A stretch of 64,000 bases of DNA. Origin: Engraulis encrasicolus (lineage: Eukaryota > Chordata > Actinopteri > Clupeiformes > Engraulidae). Of the stretch, positions 16,369-28,084 are shown one piece after another. The DNA is taken from assembly GCF_034702125.1 (NCBI RefSeq), contig NC_085869.1, positions 49,434,197 through 49,498,196 on the forward strand, written 5' to 3'. Below the pieces are notes generated by a model that was not told the DNA's origin, did no database searches, and saw only the letters and a program-made list of their open reading frames with translations. Within the stretch, counting starts at the first letter, position 1. The number at the start of each line of letters is the position of its first letter. The position numbers and the translations under genes are program-made.

Positions 16369-16680
16369 TTAGGGATGCATAATAAGCAAGTATCGGAGCT
16401 GATACCGATTATCGGTATCAGCTCCGATACTTGCTTAATATACTCATACTCATCAAATACTTGCCGATAACAGACACTGATTTTGCTGTTACACAATACA
16501 CAAGCGCCAATGTTGACTAACATTTAAATCTACATCCAAATGGACATTGAACAAATATCACGGGTGCAAAAAAATGTTTTCATTGTATGTTGAGAGTAAA
16601 AGTATTGGTATTGGTACTCTATATCGGCGACAGCAAGTATAGACATTAATAAACTGGTATTGTTTTTCAAAAAATAGTGG
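16369..16680. mobile_element. hAT-like MITE with GGTATCGG palindromes
   Basis: Starts TTAGGGATGCAT, followed by a perfect hairpin of GGTATCAGCTCCGATAC type. TATCGG blocks recur near 16620. Resembles fish hAT MITEs of the GGGATGCACCGAT type; the right end is uncertain. Confidence 0.55.
16383..16437. repeat. Perfect inverted repeat, 27-bp arms, 1-nt loop
   Basis: Arms 16383-16409 and 16411-16437 are exact complements around a single T at 16410, centred on GATACCGATTATCGGTATC. Confidence 0.95.
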
Positions 16681-17446
16681 TATTGTGAATTTCTAGTTTT
16701 TGCACACCAAATAAAAACTTCTTAACAACGAGAAGGCTTGTTATTTACAGCATTGTATGGTCTGTACTTCACATGATGTTATCAATTGTACTGTGCACAG
16801 TACAGGTGGACAAGTCTAATTTTACAGCATGTGATACTTTTTATAGCAGTGCTATGGATGTGACCTTGAATATAAATCCTTTGTCATCCTTGTGGTATCT
16901 TACAATGCAAGTGGAAGTGGTTGTGTGCTTCGGCTCCATGTGTACCTGGAAGGTGAAGGAGAGGTGGAGGGGTGGGGGAAGGGGTGCGAGTGCAGTCCAT
17001 AGGATGTGACTGGATGGTTGGGTCCCAGTGGAGCCTTTTGCTTAAAAGCAAGGTGGCTCTCTCATGAGTGGACAGGAGTGTTGCTGGAAAAAACAGACAG
17101 ATGAGACAGCCGTTAGTGCTGCCATATTTAGAAGCCACACAGTCAGACTCTGCAAGTCTGCAGGTGGCTGCCTGCTCTCTCCCCCACGCGTGTTGATGGC
17201 TAAGGGCAGTGCTGCTGTACTGTACTGTATGTACACTTCATTGTAAGCATTCGAGGAAAGAGAACATTTGTCTAGTCAGATTTTTTTTTTTGAAGCTCTG
17301 TATTTGATGTTGTGCAATCCATGCCAGGCTTATGTATATTTGTAATGTATGCATATACTGTATACACACTATGTATGCATATTACACATACAGTATGGCT
17401 GAGTCATTTGTTCTTACAATAAGTTGCATAATCAGCTACATATAAT

Positions 17447-18656
17447 ATATGGGTGGTTGACGTGACGCCTTGTTTTTTCGTAACATTGGTTAAAAACCTA
17501 CAAAACTGTTATTTTTCCTCTTAAAAACAAATGTCAATGAAAGAAGATGTGGTACATTAGGTTTCACATTAGATGAGAAGAAACATTTTTGTTTAGATTT
17601 ATGTTACGGTTTATATGTCAAATATTCTGCGGCGTAACATTAATGAAACCTGCTGGAATATAATATATATATTAATTAACCAGCAACATTTTGAATAATG
17701 TATGAAGCATTTGGCATATTAACTTTAGATTAAGATATGTTAATGTGAAAAAAACTCATGACAGCCATATTACCGTAACTACAAGTTCAATTTCGTAACA
17801 CAAATTGCGTCCTGTGGGGTGACAAGTATGTCAATGTTTGTGAACGGGCAGCTGCAAGGCCAACTACAAGGGTCTTAAAGACAGGCTTCTAACTAGTCAA
17901 TACCTCAGTTATTGGAGAGTGGTGTGTGGAAGTTTAAGGTTACTATTCACCTCTTAATATGTCTACATATTGCAATGTTTCTGTCACGCAACAGTTGGTT
18001 CATTTTATGGTGTCCTGTGGTGTGACTGCTCTTATAGAAGGAAAAAATATATATGAAAACACATATTAATAAGATTAAACACAAAATTATTATCTAGTTA
18101 GCATGAGCTCAGAGGTCAGTCATGTATACAAAGGATTAAAAAGGCCACAATGCAGTGAATTTCCTGTGGTGTGACTTGATGTCCTGCGGTAATGTGTTAC
18201 TCTATCCTTACTTGTTTTTCATGTATCATGTAAGGATATAAGGATACCAGGAGATTTATTTGTCACATTCACACAATTATTGCAAGTTATACAGTGAAAC
18301 CATGCAGTGAAATCACATTGTCTGCCTGTACAATGCATAGGCGTGTGTGGGTTGGTGTGGGGGTGCGGTTGGGTAGTAGTGTGTGTGTGTGTGGGGTGGG
18401 GGTTAAAGGAGCAATAGTACAAAGACCATGGGGGATATGTTTGTGCAGAATATTAGTCATTTTATTGTATCTTACAGAAATGTCACACCAAGGATGTCAC
18501 TCCGCAGGGCACATTTCCCCAAAAATGGCAAAAATTAGGTGAAATTCCACGGACCACTAAGAGCTTTATTTTTTCAAAAAAAAAATTGTGCCAATTTTTC
18601 ATTCATTTTTTTCAGGAATTGGAAAACCTTTTTTTTTAAACGTCAACCACCCATAT
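17447..18656. mobile_element. Non-autonomous DNA transposon, GGGTGGTTGACGT family, copy 1 (about 1.2 kb)
   Basis: Starts ATATGGGTGGTTGACGT and ends with ACGTCAACCACCCATAT. The outer ATAT is self-complementary, so the exact end and target duplication are ambiguous. The interior is AT-rich, with several copies of a TCCTGTGGTGTGAC-like motif near 17808, 18013 and 18162, and reversed ones near 18481. Two further copies occur at 50892 and 53686. Confidence 0.85.
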
Positions 18657-18956
18657 TCAGTATACCTTTGTATCCACACAGTGTATGTATAAATGTATAA
18701 ATGTATAAATGTGTGCATGTATGAATGTGTGTGTATGCATGCACATAGACTAATACCACATGTACTTACCCTATGTACTCACCCATTGAAATGATCGATG
18801 TAAATTGATAAATGTAAATGTAAATAAGGCCATTTCAAAGACTAGATTAGAAGTAATTGGAATAGTCTTGAGCTTTATTTTGTGTTAATTTGCTTTACTT
18901 AAGTCATTTCATTTATTCATTTATTTCTTTTGCGATACTTTTCATTCCAACCTGCT

Positions 18957-19020
18957 GCGGTCTCCTAGTACACTCTCATGGCCCCCCAGGGGACACTGGC
19001 CCCTGCTTTGAAAACCACTG
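18957..19020. mobile_element. Fragment of a CAGTGGTTCTCAAC-like MITE
   Basis: Short stretch with GCCCCCCAGGGG and an end GAAAACCACTG resembling the right end of this MITE family; the left part is missing. Confidence 0.4.
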
Positions 19021-19135
19021 ATGTAGTGAACTGCATCATCATCATCTCCCCTCATCATCAGACGGTACTGTAGCTACGCAGCTCTGCTTCTTGATAAGCT
19101 AGCTTGAGGATTCCGGAAGCATCCACAGTCTACAG

Positions 19136-19327
19136 CAGTGTATCTCAACAGGGACTCTACAGCCCCCCAGAAGGCATTGGGGAGCTCTAAGGGAGCATTG
19201 AGAAGGATTTAGCTGAGAGGGGGTAGTGTTTAGTTGCTATGGGGGCATTAGTTCATTTTATTATTTTTTTTACACTAAGGGGGACGTTGGGAGTGGGGGG
19301 TATTCAGAAAAATCTTGAGAGCCACTG
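19136..19327. mobile_element. hAT-type MITE, CAGTGGTTCTCAAC family, copy 2
   Basis: Ends CAGTGTATCTCAAC and CTTGAGAGCCACTG, same orientation as the copy at 88. Flanks GTCTACAG and GTTTACTG match 6 of 8. Confidence 0.72.
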
Positions 19328-19496
19328 GTTTACTGTATGCTGGAGTCTCATACCTTCAAATGAGCAACACTGTGATGATGAGAATGAATGAAAGAGCACT
19401 GTGTCGCATTGGCAAGGACATAAACAGAAAACTGTCTAGTAATGAGGGTTTTTTTTACAATTCAAAGACTTAAGTCATTATGTTAATTATATTCGA

Positions 19497-19540
19497 TTAC
19501 ACTTAGGACTTTTATCCAAAGCAATGCTTTTTTTTATCCA
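19497..19540 (-). mobile_element. SINE tail fragment
   Basis: CACTTAGGACTTTTATCCAA resembles the complement of the conserved fish SINE tail (GCTTTGGATAAAAG). Confidence 0.5.
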
Positions 19541-20039
19541 AACTCTCATTACTACCAGGGAACCTCTTGAGAATAACAGCATAAACTGCTGCTGTGGATT
19601 TGTTTTTTTATTTTAGTATTTGTTTGGATTCAAAGCATCACATGCAACCTGTGAGCACTTGAAGCACCATGGAGAGTGCTACCCTTTTCAAACAGCTATC
19701 TGTGCTGATCTACAAACAAACAGAGTTGCAAAGGTTGATTGAGGATAAGAGGGATGGCCTTTTAGTATTCACCACATAACAAAGTGATGACTGCTGTGCT
19801 GTTTTATTGCTGTGTTCTGGTTCATGAATAATTTTGTTCAGCTCACAATATGAGACATTAAAAGCAAAACCAGGTGAATGGAGTTTAGAAATGATGGCAG
19901 CATGTCCATTGTATGATGATTTGGTTTCATAATAATGGTTACGATGATGGTGATAATTATGATGATGATTACAGTGCTTACACCCCCCAGAGCATTTGTT
20001 AGTCAAGGTGGGCTTGTCGGTATCAGACATATGGGACTA

Positions 20040-21858
20040 GGGTCAAAGACGAAACAGGGTTTTCAGGACTCCAAAAAATAAAACTGGTCCCTGACACCGT
20101 TCTTCAATTTTTTTGGGTACATTGGAGTGTAGAGTGATTAAGTTTATTATTTTCTGTTCAGAAAATAGTAAGGAACACGCATTTTACCCCATTTTCACCC
20201 ATAAAATGTCATTCAGTGTAATACGGTGTTAAACTGTTGATAATGCAAAAAACATATAGATGATGTTAAAAAACTGAAATAAGCTACATACCATAGTAAA
20301 GGCCTATATTTAAGGTCTTCATCAAACCTAAAATTTCTACTAAAAGGCATTTGCAAATAGTTTTTGCAGTGTTTGTAGTCTTTCACCGAGTGCATTTCAC
20401 CCATTTGGCTTTAAGAAGTTTTTCCACTGAAGAGAAAATCAGTTTAAAATGCACAATTATTCATTTGTTGTATGCCCCCGCATTTGTTGTGCTAAACAAA
20501 TAAGTTTTGTAAGAATTTGACTTTATTTTCACATAAAAATGTGCATTTCACTGAATGACCACAACTATTACACTGAATGATGCCTTGGCAAAAAAGCCTA
20601 TATAAACAGCTACTTTTCATTGCTATCATATTGTTACCATCATACTACAGTACTCAACGTCCTGAATGAGTGACAACAGAAATAGATGTTGTCAAATAAT
20701 TGGTATTTTACTTAATATTGGGGCATTAAAATGTGTTTTGAAGAACTTCCAAGATCACAAGCTTAGAGGTAGGCTACTACTTAGGCCTAAAACAATAAAA
20801 AATTAATTTTTGTCTGTTAACCTGCATATTTCGGGGATTGTGACTTAGGGTGTTCTGATAATTCATGTACAACTTCCAAAATCCCAGAATCTACCCAGTA
20901 ATATGGATGCTACATGGCAATAACAAGGTTATAATGGAAATAACAATAAAAGTCATAATTTCAAGTAGTATCATCATATTATTGTATCTTAGAGTAATAT
21001 TGCAACTTATATTGCCGTTTTGATTCTTAATATACAACCATGAACTGATTACACTGAATGAAATGGCCCTTACACTGCATGTCACTGAATGACATCTCTT
21101 ACACTGAAGGACGACCAAATACTTTTCACCTTATTTTTACCTTTTTACAAGCACACAGTTAGTCACCTACATGAGACGATGACTTTGACCCACAATGTTT
21201 ACCATGTCTATTTAGAAAATATGCTTGTTTGGATGAATATCTGAGTATAAAAGTGTTTTTTGACATTTCACTGAATGACATCTGTTTTTGTGGACGCTGT
21301 TACCACAAGATAAAAATACAGAATTTTTGACTATTGAAGAACAAGATTCTCTCTTTGCATCATCACTTAAGGGGTCCCTAGGGTTCCTTTTGATGATGTC
21401 ACATATTGTGTGTGACTATCACTTTTTATTATGATTTAAAAGCACCATGTTGATCTTATTACACTGAATGATCTCTAAGGAATTGAAAATCCGGACAAAA
21501 GTCCCCAGATGATTTGAATATCAAAACAAAATGGTAATAAAACATGCTTTTGATACAATAACAAGAACACTTCTAGAATTATGCCCAGAGAGTGAAAAAA
21601 GAATTTTGTTCGTCATTTTGCATAATTATTCAAGGATGTATTGATGATTTTTAAGTTCGGACCATTACACTGAATGACGTTTTTGCACTTTATGAGATTA
21701 TTTAACACATACATTCACAATTATTTTTCTTTAAATGTTACTGAAACAAGAAACCAGACTATGCTGTTTATCAGCATAACATTCAAAATTCATTAATTTA
21801 CTTTTTTGATAGTTAAATGAGTGCGGAACAAAAAAAATGCATGTCTCGTCTTTGACCC
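20040..21858. mobile_element. Non-autonomous DNA transposon (1,819 bp) with repeated TACACTGAATGA motif
   Basis: Terminal inverted repeats begin GGGTCAAAGACGA and end TCGTCTTTGACCC, flanked by ACTA on both sides (20036-20039, 21859-21862). The interior is AT-rich without a credible ORF. A motif close to TTACACTGAATGA recurs about nine times: 20209 (reverse), 20547, 20568, 21049, 21081, 21099, 21267, 21459 and 21664. No family name can be assigned. Confidence 0.82.
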
Positions 21859-21906
21859 ACTAGCAGTGGGAGGCTATGTTGTGGATAGTTTAGGAAATGT
21901 ATTAAA

Positions 21907-22217
21907 TAGGGCTGTAACGATGCACTCAATTTTCAATTTGGTTGATATATCATTTTATACGGTTCGATACATCGAAATCTATGAAAACTTTGATAGTTTA
22001 TATAGGTAGAATAAGTTACAAGAGGCAACTAATTGTATAAAAAGTTACAATATAGTAGTGATGATTTGAAGCACCATCATATCATGGTTATTGTCTGGAC
22101 TGAAAGGTAACAAAACTTTGAAAGGGCATATCACGATACTGCCTCCTTGCATGCCGATACAGTATCGTGACTGTGCATTGTGATTTCTCGGTTCGATACA
22201 ATATTGTTAAACCCCTA
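21907..22217. mobile_element. hAT-type MITE, TAGGGCTGTAACGAT family
   Basis: Left TAGGGCTGTAACGATGCAC, decayed right end TTGTTAAACCCCTA; flanks GTATTAAA and CTATGTAA match 6 of 8. The interior has repeated GTATCGTGA / TCGATACA palindromic blocks. Confidence 0.72.
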
Positions 22218-22649
22218 CTATGTAACTCCCCCAAAAAATATTCAGGTAAAGTATATATGATTTTCTGTAGAGGTAAAATTCACACAGTACATTTTTTTGG
22301 CAAAAGGCAAGGTGGTAAATGTTTGTTGTCAAGGACCCTGGATTACGATGATTGTCATTATATCAACTGTGTTTTTCTGGCACCGTTCATACAGTCATGT
22401 ATCTCGATATGCTTTCAAGGGTTTGATATCTATAGTGGCATCCCTCTGTGGCAGCGCGTGAGCGAGCTGGAAGCTGAGGGATGAACAATAGTGCGTCTGT
22501 GTGCCCTTTCTCTGACTGTCTGTCCTTTTGCATGTCTCTTCTTTAGAGCGGCGCTGTACTACAGTAATTACAGGCGTCAGGACAAAAGGATACTCTTATT
22601 CATGTGCACACTCACGCCCATGCAGTGCACATGCTGCCCGCGGTGCGTT

Positions 22650-22746
22650 CTTCACGCGCACACACGCACAGGAACACACACACACACACACACACACGCT
22701 AATCACACGCACCCACACACACACTCATTCACATTCTCACGCACGT

Positions 22747-22838
<92 letters not shown>

Positions 22839-22845
22839 ACAGAGC
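22650..22845. repeat. (CA)n cluster
   Basis: Two CA runs (22674-22697 and 22749-22833) joined by CA-rich sequence. Confidence 0.96.
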
Positions 22846-22984
22846 GCTGCAGTAGGGCAGCTGTGAGTGGCAGGCATGCTGTGCAGATTGGGCCATATCA
22901 TGAATACACACACAGAGCGGCGTGCTCATGAGCTGTGGTCCATGCTTAGACCAGGCAGGCCGGCAGGATGACAGGCATGGTGTG

Positions 22985-23200
22985 GAGACAGAAAAACAAT
23001 ATTTACCTGCAGTCTGGTCTGTGCATCCCTCTGTCTGTCTTTCTCTCTCTCTCCATCGCTCTGTCTCTCTATTACTCTGCCCCCTTCCCCTTTATTTTCC
23101 TCTGTCTATAATGGTCCTAAGAAGGACGGTGAGTGCACAGAAAAACAATATTTATAACTACCGTCTGTACATCTCTCTCTTTCTTTCTCCCCTTTTCTCT
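22985..23200. repeat. Direct duplication of about 60 bp, 149-bp spacing
   Basis: CAGAAAAACAATATTTA followed by a GTCTG and a CT-rich block appears near 22990 and 23139. Confidence 0.7.
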
Positions 23201-23689
23201 GTCTGTCTGTCTTTTCTCCATCAGGCGTTCTCACTATCTTACTTCATCCCCTGTGCTTCTGTTTCTTGATTTCCCTTTGAATAAATGTCTCTGTCTGTTT
23301 CTCACTCGTGAACTCTGTGTGCCTGGTTCTGTCTCTCCTCCTCAGTCTCCCTATCTCTCTCTGTACATCTCTCTATATCTCTCCTTCTGCCTTTCTGTTC
23401 TTTCGCTCCACATATGTTCAGCGTCATCTAAAGCCCAGTGGGGCTGGGTAAAGGGCACACTGAGGCAGAGGGTATTGTGTGGCGAGGTGCCCAAGGCTGT
23501 GCAGTACCAGTAAGGATGATTCACGGTGGAAAATGTGCCCAGTTTTGTTCTGTGAGGACTCCCATTCATCCAGGTCATGGCAGTCAGTGCAAGCCAAGTT
23601 GCAAGCAACTGCGGACAGATTTTATTTTGGAGTTTGATTTTATGTTGGAGCTTGAAAAAAATGCTTCACCTTTTTTAGAAATACATTTT

Positions 23690-23826
23690 TGGGACTTTTT
23701 ATGCCTTTATTTGATGGGACATTGTGAGATGGTGACAGGAAGCGAGTGGGAGAGATGGATGGGGGAGGATCAGGAAATAACCTCAGGTCCACAGCGTACC
23801 AGTCAATGCCCCAACCAGGGCCTGTG
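23690..23826 (-). mobile_element. tRNA-derived SINE, same family, head degraded
   Basis: Body and tail on the minus strand (TCCCATCAAATAAAGGCATA, CTTCCTGTCACCATCTC). The tRNA head is hard to recognise. Confidence 0.75.
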
Positions 23827-24287
23827 TCAGTGTTACTTTTTACAGATTTAATTCAACACAAAGTGTATAATGACCAACTGGGTGTTAAATTAGACTGTCT
23901 AAGAGTTAAATTAACACTGCAAAATACTGAGCACGAGCTACAGTATGTCTCTGGAACACGGAGGTGGAGTTGTAGACCACACTCCTCATGATATAAGGGT
24001 CACATCAGTCATCCAATACTATGCATGCAGATATGAACTGGAGTGAGGGTCTTTGTGGGCATAGGATCCAGAGACTGAGGACTGCTTTGATGGTGTAGAC
24101 GCAGTTCAGCATACTTAATGTGATAAGATCTCAAGACCGAGACCAAGCTCCAGGAAGAAGTTCAGTTGCTTTCAACAGCTCATCTGAACCATGTCTGGTT
24201 TGTTTCTTAGCATCACCAATGGCTTGGCTTCACCAATTATGTGTGTGAGATCAATGGAGTTTGTTGAAGTTGTCTTCTGTGATTTAA

Positions 24288-24622
24288 ATGTGCATTGTGT
24301 AGGATTGAAGACTGAGTAGGTATTGCCACACTATGGTGTTCATTGAAACTGGGCTGCATATTGTCAAAGCCTAGTAAATAATAAAACCTAATAAACTAAT
24401 ATTTACTAGGTTGATCAAAGTACAGTAAGTTTTTCAGCTAAAAATGTTTATTTCTGGACATTCAAAATGGCAGACATGGAGAAGATCCACCTTATCCTGT
24501 ATGAAAAGTGCAATTTTCCCAGTCATAATGGATACTTTGAATTTGATGATGGTGGTAAGTATTTGTAAGGTAACGTATTGGTAAGAATTGTGGAAATACT
24601 GAACATGTTACACAGTGCACCT
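24288..24622. mobile_element. TTAA-flanked MITE (piggyBac/Kolobok-like target site)
   Basis: ATGTGCATTGTGTAGGATTG to TGTTACACAGTGCACCT, with TTAA on each side (24284-24287, 24623-24626). No ORF. The superfamily is inferred from the TTAA site only. Confidence 0.75.
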
Positions 24623-24742
24623 TTAAGCTAAGCTGCATCCTTGGAACTTTCTACAGTTGTGATTGAATGTATGTGTAACAGATGCCAACAAGGTTTTACA
24701 CCTGTGCTCTCATGCCAAAGGGTTGCTAGTGAAACGGAGGCT

Positions 24743-25255
24743 AACTAGCAGAGTTCGGTGTGGAACATTAGTAAACCTCCCTCCCAAAGCCTCAATACAG
24801 TGCGGTAGCATTGGGCTATCAGACCGGCCCTTTAGCTCAGCGTGCTTGTACTGTGACTCCCATAACCGAAACGTAGATGTAGATGACGAGGTGGCAGGCT
24901 CGAACCCAGAGGGACTAACTGTGCAGGAACACCTCTGTCACAGTGGTGCCGTTGACCCGGGATGGGAGTGAGGTTTAGGAGGCAGAGTGTAAAGGAGTCC
25001 AACTAGCAGAGTTCGGCATTGAAAGTTAGTAAACCTCCCTCCCGAAGCCTCAATACAGTGCGGTAGCATTGGACTATCAGACCGGCCCTTTAGCTCAGCG
25101 TGCTTGTACTGTGACTCCCATTGCTGAACCGATGTAGTTGACGAGGTGGCAGGTTTGCGCCCCGAGGAGGACGAACTGTGCAGGAACACCTCCATCACAC
25201 TAGGAGGTCGTGGGTTCAAGCCCCGAGGGGCGGACTGAGTCAGGGAGACCTTGGT
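24743..25255 (+). mobile_element. Tandem pair of tRNA-like SINE units (about 250 bp each)
   Basis: Units start at 24743 and 25001 with AACTAGCAGAGTTCGG and share CTCAATACAGTGCGGTAGCA, CCCTTTAGCTCAGCGTGCTT (A-box-like) and GGTGGCAGG plus a TTCGAACCC-like B box. The second unit carries an additional GGTCGTGGGTTCAAGCCCC near 25205. They are 85-90% alike by eye, so a duplication or a dimeric SINE. Confidence 0.75.
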
Positions 25256-25375
25256 TACCTATATGCTTTCTGAAGATGAAGAAGTGCTAGAGGAAGTAAA
25301 GAACAGCATCAACATTTTACTTTTGACCCCAATGTAGCTGGTGTTTGTTACGGCACCCAGACTGGCACCCATCAT

Positions 25376-25483
<108 letters not shown>

Positions 25484-25804
25484 TGCAATTGGAACTTTCT
25501 GTCTCCCAGCCAAGGTTGGAGCCACTCTCAGCAGGAAGAAGGATTAGAGGTAGAGAGGCAGAGACAGACAGAGAGGGAGAGCGAGAGAGAGAAAGAGAGA
25601 GAACACTGCTGTACTGGTCCCCAGTGTTACATAAGGCACTTTGTGCATGCTGGTCTGGGATGCATGCTGGAGGTGAGGGGGAGGCTCTGGCGATTACACG
25701 GCATGGCTCAGAGGGCGACATTGTTGAAACGACGAAAGGGGACGATTATGTTGCTATTATGCTAACTATGGTGAGAAACAGGATTGTCCATGATCTTTAC
25801 CTCT

Positions 25805-25805
<1 letters not shown>

Positions 25806-25882
<77 letters not shown>

Positions 25883-25941
25883 TCTCTCTCTCTCTCTCTT
25901 CATCTGTCTCTGTCTCACTCTCTCTTTCTCTCTCTCTCTCT
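25806..25941. repeat. (CT)n microsatellite with degenerate end
   Basis: Clean to about 25878, then interrupted CT. Confidence 0.97.
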
Positions 25942-26398
25942 GTCCATGATTTCATCTGTCATCTGCTGAGTGATGGGAAAGGTTTTCTTGTTTTCCTGCT
26001 GCTTACCCAAGGAACAGCATCTCCATTTATAATGCAATCAGACTTTCTCAGGTCTACAGCTGTTTAAAAAAAACAAAATTCACTAGAAGACCCATGACTC
26101 AACCCTGATTCATGATGGATGCCAGAGAAGTTGGGTAAATGGTAATTTATCAGATTGCAGTCATTTTTGCTGGCAAAGACATTTGGATATTGTTGTACTA
26201 TTCCCCTAAATGGAGGCATTCCTGTCTGATCAGAGGTAGTAAATATGTAGTCAAGATGGCGCTCATCTGTAGTTTTTGTTTTTTGTTTTGCCTCCAGCGG
26301 TGCCTAGAAGGTCCTAACTAATCCTCAACCCTAATCACTAAACGCTAAACCTAAGTCCCACCTAATGGTCAACCCTAGTCCTAAACTTGACCTTAAAC

Positions 26399-26726
26399 CA
26401 GGGGTTGGGAACCTATGTCTCGAAGGGCCGTTTGCAGCCCTTGAGGCCTTTTTATCCGGTCCCCAATATAGTTTTAGTGTTATGCAACTTCACATGAAAT
26501 ATGACATATTTTGTAAAGGAAACTTAGAAAATACAGGTACATTTGCAATACAGTGAAGTTTTATTCAGGGGACCTAGAGAGGGTGGGGTCTATTTTAAAG
26601 GTGACTGCCTTCAATATAGGCCTAAAGTGCAGGGGTAAATCCTGGTTTGTGTTCATAATACGGCCCTCGGAGGACTTGGCCATTGGATGAATTTGAAGTG
26701 GCCCTCGAATGAAAAAGGTTCACACT
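26399..26726. mobile_element. hAT-type MITE, CAGGGGTTGGGAACC family, right end lost
   Basis: The left end CAGGGGTTGGGAACCTATG is typical of a widespread animal hAT MITE. The expected mirrored end is only partly present (AAAAAGGTTCACAC near 26715). Confidence 0.65.
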
Positions 26727-26754
26727 TAATTATCAATATCGCATCTTGTTTGAT

Positions 26755-26822
26755 TTTGGTCAACTCTAGGCCGCCAGACCTATCAGGTGCAGCCATATCT
26801 AGCCTGTGTATTAACCCGACCT
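26755..26822. mobile_element. Fragment of the 13,189-bp MITE family
   Basis: Contains GCAGCCATATCTAGCCTGTG as in the right end at 13.43 kb; the rest is absent. Confidence 0.6.
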
Positions 26823-26921
26823 TGACCACAACCATTACGTGGCCCTGCACCGTCATGTTACTGCATCAGTTAATGACACTCAGTGCTGTACATATGCTTG
26901 CTGCAGTCACAATGTGTATGG

Positions 26922-27650
26922 GTCATTCCACGTGAAATCAACAGGATCCCGCACACTTAGGTCTCAAAAAAATCTGAAAATATTACCAAGCGTACCCATG
27001 GTACTTAAGAGAATCTCACAAGGGGTTCTGGAGCTCTGAAAATGACACCCAAAATGATTTGTCAGACTTGTGAGGTCTTCTGTTCAAACACTGATAGGGT
27101 TTCCTTTCTATTTACTGCTTTTTATGAGAGTATTTCTACTTATCTCTACCAGGGAAAAAAAATCAAGAACCTATATTGGGTACAAATACGTCTTTTGAAG
27201 GCCTAAACCAGGGGTGTCAAACTCAAATCGACAGAGGGCCAAAATCAAAAGCTTGAGCGAAGTCGCGGGCCAAACTCAATTTGTATATATTTTTTAACAA
27301 AAATGGACTAAAATTGCTCATGTTTAAATTCAACCAAATAGTTCAAATGTGCCTGCACATATTCTGTTGAATTTGAGTGTGAGCTGCAATGGCCTGGCCC
27401 ACTCATATTCCTGTGATATAAGCATTTTCATGTTCAACTCTTAATAAACTACACAGTTGTGGTGTATGAGGGCCACCTGTAATACACATTTGAAATGATC
27501 TCGCGGGCCAAATAAAATGGCTCCGCGGGCCAAATTTGGCCCCCGGGCCTGAGTTTGACATCCCTGGCCTAAACAGAGCACATCCAAAAACTGCAATAAA
27601 ATTTGTATCATCTTTGAGGGAATGCTATGACGATGCAGGATCATCCAGAC
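26922..27650. mobile_element. Relative of the 10.1-kb element, one end recognised, interrupted by a hAT MITE
   Basis: GGGTCATTCCACGTGAAATC at about 26922 differs by one base from the terminus of the palindromic element. The inner sequence is only loosely similar, so it is a related family rather than another copy. A hAT MITE sits at 27209-27566. No matching right end was found before about 27650, so the right boundary is uncertain. Confidence 0.6.
27209..27566. mobile_element. hAT-type MITE (358 bp) with perfect GCCTAAAC duplication
   Basis: CAGGGGTGTCAAACTCAAAT to TGAGTTTGACATCCCTG, flanked by GCCTAAAC at 27201-27208 and 27567-27574. It sits inside the GGGTCATTCC element. Confidence 0.92.
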
Positions 27651-27651
27651 C

Positions 27652-27860
27652 AGGGGTGTCAAACATACATACAGGCTTCGTGCCTGCGGCGAATCACACC
27701 CGTGAGGGTATTCCAGAACAACCTCACTCCCACTCGTGTCATATTGCTTAAGTAGCATTTATTAGTACTCTTTTTTTCACACACTTACAGACATTTCAGG
27801 GGACCCAATTTGAACTCCAGACGACCCCAAATTGGGTCCTGACCCCAGTGTTGGTGTACA
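27652..27860. mobile_element. Second CAGGGGTGTCAAAC terminus, partial
   Basis: CAGGGGTGTCAAACATACAT resembles the hAT end just upstream but the body differs. A short inverted pair ACCCAATTTG / CAAATTGGGT lies near 27806-27838. No right end was resolved. Confidence 0.45.
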
Positions 27861-28084
27861 TTGTGCCGTCGGTTTCACTTCCAGGCACAAGTCGTGAACG
27901 TTACTGGATCTATACTGTTTCAGTGCAATGCAATCTGGGCACAGCGTTGTAATGAAAGCGCCATATGCGACCTGCATAATTACACCCACTACATATATGG
28001 AGTGTTGCTGTGATGTGAAGTTGAGACCCTGACACTTGTTGGTTGTTAGTTGTTGTTGGTGTTGGTGTTGGTGGCACTGACTAA

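Noticed and set aside
24836..24920. Possible genuine tRNA gene
   Set aside because: A- and B-box-like sequences are present but no cloverleaf with proper acceptor and anticodon arms can be drawn; duplicated SINE-like units explain it.
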